Assembly: GCA_943913625.1 (NCBI GenBank)
Contig: CALTYW010000009.1
Span: 1 to 29,549, forward strand
Origin: an uncultured Campylobacter sp.
GTDB taxonomy: Bacteria; Actinomycetota; Actinomycetes; Mycobacteriales; Mycobacteriaceae
Length of the DNA: 29,549 nt
Direction of reading: 5' to 3'
Under the pieces are notes generated by a model. That model had not been told where the DNA came from, made no database searches, and worked only from the letters and a program-made list of their open reading frames with translations. Positions 23,506 to 29,549 of this stretch are shown one piece after another. The position numbers were made by a program, and so were the translations under genes. Numbering within the stretch: the first letter of the stretch is position 1; each line of letters starts with the position of its first letter.

Positions 23506-26500
23506 TGAGCGGGGGGATGCCAACCTTCCTAACCAATGACCGAGAAAAAGGGGTCACTGTTGCGGGTCCTCTGAACGAGTTCCTGATCGGTACCAAGGAG
23601 GACCTGAAGCTCCCTCCTACGTTGGACATCGTGTCCGCGTACTTCAACCCGGCGGGTTTCAAGGGGATCGAAGAGGGCCTCAAGCAGATGAGGCACGTCC
23701 GATTGCTCTTAGGAGCGGAGCCTGACGGCACGCCGTCTCTTGAACCGCTGCAGGGTAGACCCACTGGGCGTCGAAAAATTTCAGCTGCCACGCGCAATGC
23801 CATCGCAGATCACGGCAGGAATCTGGAACTTGACCGAAACCTGCTTGGCTTTAGCGTCGCCACCACGCAGGCAGCGAAGGATCTTGTGGATTGGCTTCGC
23901 TCAACCAACGAAGATGGCACCCCGAAGGTTGAAGTTCGACGCTTGACCACCGAGTTTCTGCACGGCAAGGCCTTCTTGGTGGATGGCGGGAAACGAGTCA
24001 AGGCGGTCTTCTCTGGCTCCTCAAACTTCACTGGCGCAGGGATGTTCGCAAACCGTGAACTGAACATTGGCACCAACCAACACCACACTTTTGAACAGGT
24101 TGAGGAATGGTTTGAAGATGTCTGGGCCAAAGCTTCACCGTTTGATCTCGCAGGCCTGTACGCCGAACGCTGGGAGCCGCACTCGCCAGAGGTCATTTTC
24201 GGCCGGATGCTGTGGGAGCGCTACAACGCCCAGCTAGAAGAAGAGAAGAAGGACCGGCGCGGTTCCAAACTGCAGCTGACCAAGTTCCAATCCGACGGAG
24301 CTTGGCGGGCACGGCGGATTCTGGAGGAACTGCACGGCGTGATCATCGCAGATGAGGTCGGTCTGGGTAAGACCTTCCTGGCGGGCGAGCTGATCCACGA
24401 TGCGGTGATTACACGCCGCCAAAAGGTGCTGATCGTTGCACCGGCAACGCTGCGCGATTCCACCTGGACGCCGTTTCTTCGCGAGTACAACCTCGCCGCA
24501 GACGTGGTCTCCTACCACGACCTGGTCAATCACGTTGGAGGGGCGGGGACTACCGGTTCAAAGCTGCAGAACCTGGATGAGTACGCGATGGTCGTTGTGG
24601 ATGAAGCCCACGGCTTGCGCAACGCATCGTCGGAACGTGCTGATGCCATGCGCAGGCTGGTGGAGGGCCAGTCGCCGAAAGACATCATTATGCTCACCGC
24701 CACACCGGTGAACAACAGCCTGCAAGATGTCTACAACCTCATCTCCTACTTCGTCACTAACGATGCCCAGTTCGCTGACATCGGCGTGCCTTCGCTGCAG
24801 CAGTACTTCAAGCGTGCCATGGACATGCACCCCGACGATCTGTCACCGGAGCACCTCTTCGATGTGCTGGACAAAGTGGCTGTCCGCCGCACCCGCGAGT
24901 TTGTCAAGAACCATTACCGGAACGACCAGGTGTACGTAAACGGTGAGCTGCAGCAAATCTCCTTCCCGGAGCCAAAGGTCTTGCGTGTTGATTACAACCT
25001 CGACGAAGCAATGCCCGGACTTTTCGACGATGTCGCCACCGCACTCGGCGCTCACGTCGATGATTCCGCGGACGCATCCGGCGTGATCACCGCGGCACCA
25101 GGTGAGGTGCTCACAATGGCGCGCTACGTTCCCTCCCGCTTCCGTCTCGGCGGCTTCCAGGAAGAACAGTACGAGCAGCAGAACGCAGGCCTGCTCCGCT
25201 CGGCGTTGTTGAAGCGCTTTGAGTCCTCCACCGTCGCGTACATCGCGACGTTGAACAAGCTGATTGCCAGCCACGACGTATTCATCGACGCACTTGATCG
25301 TGGTTACGTTCTTACCGGACAAGCTTTGCGGGATTGGGGTTCTAGCGATTCCGACGATTTGGCTGAGTTCCTTGAAACCATTGACACCACGTCCGGTGAC
25401 GCCACCAGCGCCGCTGAGTACGACACCGACACGCTTCGCGCTTTCTGCGAATCCGACAGAGAACTGCTCTGCCGCATGCGAGACCAAGTGTCTGACCTTC
25501 ATGCGCAAGCTGACCCCAAGGTTGATGCCCTTGTAAAAGAACTGAGCGAGATCGTCCAGCTTTCCGAAGAGGAAGGCCATACCGACGAGGAGCGCCGCGA
25601 CAAGACGAAGGTGCTCATCTTCACCTACTTCGCTGACACCGCAACATACCTCGAAGCGGAGCTGAAGAAACGCATGCTCACCGACGCCACCCTGGCCCCC
25701 TACGCTGACCGCCTCCTCTTGGTCACTGGCAGCGATGCCTCCAGTCGCGCTAAGGAGATCGCTAACTTCGCACCCAAGACAGCGGGTAACGACGAAGACA
25801 AGGATCTCTACGACGTGGTCGTTGCCACCGACGTGCTTGCGGAAGGCGTGAACCTGCAGCAAGCCCGCAACATTATCAACTACGACCTTCCGTGGAACCC
25901 CATGCGCCTCGTACAGCGGCACGGCCGCATTGACCGCATCGGTTCTCCCCACAGCACCATTTACCTTCGTTGCTTCTTCCCAGACCAGCACCTTGACAAA
26001 ATGCTCGGTCTGGAAGAGAAGATTCAACGGAAGTTAAAACTCGCCTCTGCTTCCTTCGGCGCAAGTGCTGGGATTCTGCCCGGAGTTGAAGGGCGGGAAG
26101 GTACTTTCACGGAGACGCGCGACACGATCGAGGAACTACGCCGCGGCGACGCTTCGCTTTTCGGTTCGAGCGGTGGCTCCGCCGCCCTATCTGGTGAGGA
26201 CTACCGCCGCACACTAGAGACCATGCTTCAGTCCCCAAAGATCAAACAGAAAATCGAGCGCCTTCCGTGGGGTAGCGGCTCCGGGTACCTGCGCCCCGGC
26301 AGAGGCGCTGGTGTGGTGTTCTGCGTCCGAATCGCAGACCACCCCTTGCCCTGGTTCCGGTACATCCCACTCAGCCCGGATAACTTCCAACCGGTGATTC
26401 AGTACTCCGAGGCCGGACAGTTCGAACCAGTGGTGATTGCCGATACCCTCGCGTCCCTCGCTCAGGCGGATCCAGGTAAGGAAGCATCGCGCTACCTCAG

Positions 26501-26906
26501 CGAGGAAATGCAATCCCAGATCTACCCGCTGTGGGACATCGCACGTGCCGACATTGTCAGGCACTGGAATCAACTGGCAGATCCGGCGAGTTCCCGGCCC
26601 GACATCCCGAAAGCAATGCGCGACGCCGCAGTTCACGTTCGCACGTACGGCGCGGAACTCGGCGAACGCCAGAACGACGTCACCGATCGCCTCAATGCGC
26701 CGCACACCACTCGAATTCAGCGCGCAATCCGCCGGATTCTCGATTCAGAAGCAAGTGATGCGGAAAAGGTGCGGCGCCTGGACGACCTGGTCACCAGGAA
26801 CAATTTGCAGCCTGCTCCCCCACCCGAGCAAAAGCCCCTGGTCAACGATGACGACATTCATCTCATCTGCTGGATGTCGTTCGAACCCGGTTCAGCTGAG
26901 ACCTAA
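23505..26906 (+). CDS. PLD-nuclease / SNF2-family helicase fusion
   Basis: Protein of 1133 residues. The N-terminal 200 residues are a phospholipase-D-like nuclease with one HKD motif (H153, K155, D160, then GSSN at 171-174). A single motif usually means a dimer forms the active site. An SF2/SNF2 motor follows: Q-motif region LTKFQSDGAWRA, Walker A DEVGLGKT (283-290), Walker B DEAH (366-369), motif III LTATPVNN, and motif VI QRHGRIDRIG (804-813). The C terminus (about 850-1133) is uncharacterised. GGAGGA lies 6 nt before the ATG, which overlaps the methyltransferase stop. I infer a translocating nuclease that attacks DNA lacking the partner's methylation. It resembles a combination of DISARM DrmD and DrmC activities. 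Confidence 0.87.
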   Translation: MSGGMPTFLTNDREKGVTVAGPLNEFLIGTKEDLKLPPTLDIVSAYFNPAGFKGIEEGLKQMRHVRLLLGAEPDGTPSLEPLQGRPTGRRKISAATRNAIADHGRNLELDRNLLGFSVATTQAAKDLVDWLRSTNEDGTPKVEVRRLTTEFLHGKAFLVDGGKRVKAVFSGSSNFTGAGMFANRELNIGTNQHHTFEQVEEWFEDVWAKASPFDLAGLYAERWEPHSPEVIFGRMLWERYNAQLEEEKKDRRGSKLQLTKFQSDGAWRARRILEELHGVIIADEVGLGKTFLAGELIHDAVITRRQKVLIVAPATLRDSTWTPFLREYNLAADVVSYHDLVNHVGGAGTTGSKLQNLDEYAMVVVDEAHGLRNASSERADAMRRLVEGQSPKDIIMLTATPVNNSLQDVYNLISYFVTNDAQFADIGVPSLQQYFKRAMDMHPDDLSPEHLFDVLDKVAVRRTREFVKNHYRNDQVYVNGELQQISFPEPKVLRVDYNLDEAMPGLFDDVATALGAHVDDSADASGVITAAPGEVLTMARYVPSRFRLGGFQEEQYEQQNAGLLRSALLKRFESSTVAYIATLNKLIASHDVFIDALDRGYVLTGQALRDWGSSDSDDLAEFLETIDTTSGDATSAAEYDTDTLRAFCESDRELLCRMRDQVSDLHAQADPKVDALVKELSEIVQLSEEEGHTDEERRDKTKVLIFTYFADTATYLEAELKKRMLTDATLAPYADRLLLVTGSDASSRAKEIANFAPKTAGNDEDKDLYDVVVATDVLAEGVNLQQARNIINYDLPWNPMRLVQRHGRIDRIGSPHSTIYLRCFFPDQHLDKMLGLEEKIQRKLKLASASFGASAGILPGVEGREGTFTETRDTIEELRRGDASLFGSSGGSAALSGEDYRRTLETMLQSPKIKQKIERLPWGSGSGYLRPGRGAGVVFCVRIADHPLPWFRYIPLSPDNFQPVIQYSEAGQFEPVVIADTLASLAQADPGKEASRYLSEEMQSQIYPLWDIARADIVRHWNQLADPASSRPDIPKAMRDAAVHVRTYGAELGERQNDVTDRLNAPHTTRIQRAIRRILDSEASDAEKVRRLDDLVTRNNLQPAPPPEQKPLVNDDDIHLICWMSFEPGSAET

Positions 26907-27011
26907 AAACTCGTTTCCCGGACTCGTTTTCGTCGCGTACAGGAAAATTTAACTCGCTTACGCAATAGTGAGTCTTAAGACATTCAGTCTCCATCGATCA
27001 GAGGATGATTC

Positions 27012-29126
27012 ATGCCGGCTATCTTCAAGACCGTCCCTTGGCAGGTCGACCAACTCGTCTCCGGAGTGAAACAGGGGAGCATCAGTTTGCCGGATTTGCA
27101 ACGGCCTTTCGTATGGCCGGCAACCAAGGTGCGCGACCTTTTTGACTCGATGTACAAGGGGTATCCGGTAGGCGCCCTCATGTTCTGGGATGTGCCCGAG
27201 GACGGCGCCACCCGGAAGATCTCAACTGGCGACGGTGTAAACGCACAGCACCAAATCATCGATGGTCAGCAGCGTCTTACGAGCCTCTTCGCAGCGATGA
27301 AAGGAGTCAACGTCCGGGACGAGAACTACAGGAACCGACGCATTAGGATCTCCTTCAACCCCCTCACAGAGCGCTTCGAGGTTCGTAGCCCGGCTATCGC
27401 TAAATCACCAGAATGGATCGATGACATATCCAAGATTTGGAGCGCAGACTTCGACGAAGACGAGGACTACCTCGAGCCGCTCGAAGCCTCTGGCCGTGAG
27501 CTACCGAAAGACCAGCGCAAGAAACTGAAGAAGACGATCCAGCGTCTCGAAGGCATCGAGAATTACACGTTCGACGTGGTGCACATCCAAGCGGACGTGG
27601 AAAAACGCCTAGTTGCAGACATCTTCGTGCGCATTAACTCTGAGGGCATAAGCCTGAAAGCGTACGATTACATCCTTACCTGGCTTAGCGTTTTCTGGCC
27701 CGAGGGACGCGAAGACATCGAAACGTTCGCGCGCCATTCGCGAATCACCCCGCAGACTGCCAGCGAGGTCAGTGGTGAACGAGTGTCGTGGACGCCGTGG
27801 AATCCTTTCTGGAAGGTCGAAACCGGCCACATTGTCCGAGCCATGGTGGCTTTCGGGCAGAACCGCGCCAAGCTACTGGATGCTTACTCGAACCTCCAAG
27901 CCAAGGATCGCACGAGCGGCCAAGTCGATTCGGTCAAACAAGAACATGAACTGCAGCTGCTTAAGGATGCGCTCCCCGTGGTCACAAACCACATTAACTG
28001 GACCGAGTTCATCCACTCCATCCAACTAGCGGGCTTCCGATCTGAGTCGGACATCACCTCGGATTTCAACAAACTGGCCAGCTACACCATTTTTCTCATC
28101 GGGCGCGAACGCTTCAGAGTGGAATTAACTGAGCTTCGAACTCTGATTGCGCGCTGGTTTTTCATGGCGCAACTTACCGGCAGATATACGGGATCCTCCG
28201 AGTCACAGCTGCAACGAGACCTTGATCTGTTTGCTTCACCAGAAGTGAAGAATGCTGAATCTTTCCGTGACATCGTTGAAAACACCATCCGTGTCACGCT
28301 TACGAACGATTTTTGGGAGGTTAATCTTCCGCAGCAGCTTGTCTCGTCCCAGTACAAGATGTCGCCGTCATACCTCTGCTACCTTGCCGCCCTCAATATT
28401 CTTGATGCCGACATGTTCATGCTTCCGATGAAGGTGAGCCACTGGATGGATCCATCCATTCCCGCAGAAAAGGGAACAGAAGGCCACCATCTCTTCCCGC
28501 GAGCTTTCCAACAAAGAGAACTCGGTATCACCGACACTAAGCGAATCAACCAAGCTGCAAACTTCGCTCCCACCGACTGGCAAACCAACGGAATCATCGC
28601 TGACCGAAACCCGGCAGAGTATTGGCCCGACTTGATCGCACGTAGATCCCACGGGGAGGAATGGCTCGAGAAGCAGCTCTACTGGCACGCGCTGCCTGAA
28701 AACTGGCACCAACTCCCCTACGACGATTTCTTGGAGAAGCGCCGCCATTTGATCGCGCGCGTCACACGCGATGGTTTCGAAAGATTGGGAGTTACGACTT
28801 CTCTTCCGCAGTTGGCCACCGATTTTACGAACGCCACTGAAGACGAGCTTTCCTTGGAAGCCCTTCTCGACGGCCACTACTTGCTCCCGGGCGATCTTTT
28901 GGACCCCATCGATCCAGACTGGGAAATCGATGCCGTCATTACCGACGACCGAACCATCCGTATCAACGGTGTAGATGAGTTCGACAGCCTCGACGAAGCT
29001 GCACAATTTGTTGGCGTTGAGAATCTCAGTGGTTTCGATTTTTGGGCTCTTGAAAAGGACGGCGGGCTCGCCACAATGGCTGAATTGGTTTCCGACGGTC
29101 CCCGCGAACCCGAAATTGTTCATTAG
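27012..29126 (+). CDS. GmrSD-type DUF262-DUF1524 nuclease with C-terminal RAMA-like domain
   Basis: Protein of 704 residues. The DUF262 part has SLPDLQRPFVW and the IDGQQRLTSLFA nucleotide-binding/ParB-like motif (D84-R88). The DUF1524 HNH nuclease has EGHHLFPRAF (H492/H493), then AANFAPTDWQTN and NPAEYW. Residues about 613-692 match the RAMA pattern: LLPGDLLD, AVITDDRTIRING, FDSLDEAAQFVG, FDFWALEKDGGL. RAMA domains accompany restriction and methylase proteins and are thought to sense modified DNA. GmrSD/BrxU enzymes cut modified phage DNA. It lies 105 bp after the helicase gene, so it could share the transcript or have its own promoter. GAGG lies 7 nt before the ATG. Confidence 0.88.
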   Translation: MPAIFKTVPWQVDQLVSGVKQGSISLPDLQRPFVWPATKVRDLFDSMYKGYPVGALMFWDVPEDGATRKISTGDGVNAQHQIIDGQQRLTSLFAAMKGVNVRDENYRNRRIRISFNPLTERFEVRSPAIAKSPEWIDDISKIWSADFDEDEDYLEPLEASGRELPKDQRKKLKKTIQRLEGIENYTFDVVHIQADVEKRLVADIFVRINSEGISLKAYDYILTWLSVFWPEGREDIETFARHSRITPQTASEVSGERVSWTPWNPFWKVETGHIVRAMVAFGQNRAKLLDAYSNLQAKDRTSGQVDSVKQEHELQLLKDALPVVTNHINWTEFIHSIQLAGFRSESDITSDFNKLASYTIFLIGRERFRVELTELRTLIARWFFMAQLTGRYTGSSESQLQRDLDLFASPEVKNAESFRDIVENTIRVTLTNDFWEVNLPQQLVSSQYKMSPSYLCYLAALNILDADMFMLPMKVSHWMDPSIPAEKGTEGHHLFPRAFQQRELGITDTKRINQAANFAPTDWQTNGIIADRNPAEYWPDLIARRSHGEEWLEKQLYWHALPENWHQLPYDDFLEKRRHLIARVTRDGFERLGVTTSLPQLATDFTNATEDELSLEALLDGHYLLPGDLLDPIDPDWEIDAVITDDRTIRINGVDEFDSLDEAAQFVGVENLSGFDFWALEKDGGLATMAELVSDGPREPEIVH

Positions 29127-29234
29127 TGTTCGACCACGGTCCCTTCGCACTAGGAATTGTAACTGGTACCAGAATCAATCTGTCGCGAACGGGCACGGGG
29201 TTGTGCGTGTCAGCGGAACGGTTACACTTGAACG

Positions 29235-29257
29235 CGACATGACTGGTAATCATGTCG
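29235..29257. terminator. Hairpin downstream of the GmrSD-type gene
   Basis: CGACATGA and TCATGTCG form a perfect 8-bp stem with a 7-nt loop, 108 bp after the stop. It has no U-tract, so it is either a weak terminator or a protein-binding site. Confidence 0.4.
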
Positions 29258-29272
29258 GCCCACACGGCTAGG

Positions 29273-29304
29273 CCCCCGCGCCGTTTTAAGGTGCAGCGCG
29301 AGGG
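29273..29304 (-). terminator. GC-rich hairpin after the 48-codon ORF
   Basis: On the minus strand CCCTCGCGC pairs with GCGCGGGGG over 9 bp with one wobble and a roughly 14-nt loop, starting 11 bp after the small ORF's stop. It has no U-run, but its position fits an end of transcript. Confidence 0.4.
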
Positions 29305-29314
29305 TTTGGTGAGA

Positions 29315-29461
29315 CTAGCTATCTGGCCAGCCTGTTAGCTCACGGACGATGTCCGCGAGCAGATTGGCCAGAAGCCCGCCCACGGCCCGGATCGCGATCT
29401 CGATCATCGCTTTCCGGGCCTTCGGCTTATCCGGCTGGTCACCGGATTCGCGCTTAGGCAT
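29315..29461 (-). CDS. Small 48-residue protein with an amphipathic helix
   Basis: Short ORF with a charged N terminus (MPKRESGDQPDKPKARK), then one predicted helix from about residue 18 to 42 mixing hydrophobic and acidic/basic residues (AIRAVGGLLANLLADIV), and a GWPDS end. The minus-strand sequence AAGGGGGTGA ends 5 nt before the ATG and matches the ideal Shine-Dalgarno AAGGAGGTGA at nine of ten bases, the best ribosome-binding site in this part of the window. I recognise no family. A membrane-active peptide, small regulator or phage-related peptide are all possible. The sequence upstream (29462-29549) shows no gene. Confidence 0.55.
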   Translation of the reverse strand: MPKRESGDQPDKPKARKAMIEIAIRAVGGLLANLLADIVRELTGWPDS

Positions 29462-29549
29462 CCATCTCACCCCCTTCCCACGGTCGGAGTGAACCGGCTC
29501 TTCGTGATTGGGAGTGCGTAGGTTGTTTCTAGGCCCCTGGGGTGTGGCA

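Noticed and set aside
24843..26027. A 394-codon minus-strand frame opposite the helicase
   Set aside because: It is antisense to helicase motifs (QRHGRIDRIG and others) and has no recognisable domain or ribosome-binding site.
17000..29549. Insertion sequences, transposases or integrases that would explain the accessory region
   Set aside because: I found no transposase or integrase motif and no terminal inverted repeats, so the mode of acquisition is not visible.

Overview
The window is GC-rich, dense bacterial DNA that reads as a Corynebacterium chromosome. The order menD, a DUF3592 membrane gene and a GT4 mannosyltransferase is the arrangement I know from corynebacteria. The other menaquinone genes (menC, menB, menE), a DtxR-type iron box, leaderless-looking promoters and several small secreted or C-terminally anchored envelope proteins fit the same group. 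I cannot name the species.

Left part (1-9.0 kb, minus strand). Reading leftward from 8954, the genes are feoA, feoB, feoC, menC, a DASS dicarboxylate transporter, a small membrane protein, menD, a DUF3592 protein and mgtA, which runs off the window. Most junctions overlap by 1-4 bases or have gaps under 50 bp, so ferrous-iron uptake and menaquinone synthesis look like one long transcription unit. A possible DtxR box lies in the 69-bp gap between feoA and the divergent menB. MenD, MenC, MenE and MenB together cover isochorismate to dihydroxynaphthoyl-CoA; menA and menG are not in the window.

Middle part (9.0-17.2 kb). menB and menE are separated by a secreted, C-terminally anchored metzincin-like metalloprotease and a convergent secreted protein of unknown function. 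The protease is preceded by a roughly 320-bp non-coding stretch carrying seven same-orientation copies of an 11-bp motif. After menE come a secreted possibly CAP-like protein, a PCuAC-type copper lipoprotein with a His/Met-rich tail, a small membrane protein and a hicAB-like toxin-antitoxin pair whose toxin gene appears frameshifted at its start.

Right part (17.3-29.5 kb) is an accessory region. It opens with a broken DEDDh exonuclease gene, then a VapB45/VapC45-like pair bracketed by two diverged copies of the exonuclease gene's tail. Next comes a three-gene block that looks like anti-phage defence: a 1374-residue Eco57I/PglX-like adenine methyltransferase; overlapping it by one base, a protein joining a phospholipase-D-type nuclease to an SNF2 helicase; and a GmrSD-type DUF262-DUF1524 nuclease ending in what looks like a RAMA domain. 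The combination resembles parts of DISARM and of BREX/BrxU islands but matches neither complete system, and it is the best candidate here for an undescribed system. The window closes with a 48-codon minus-strand ORF that has a very strong ribosome-binding site.
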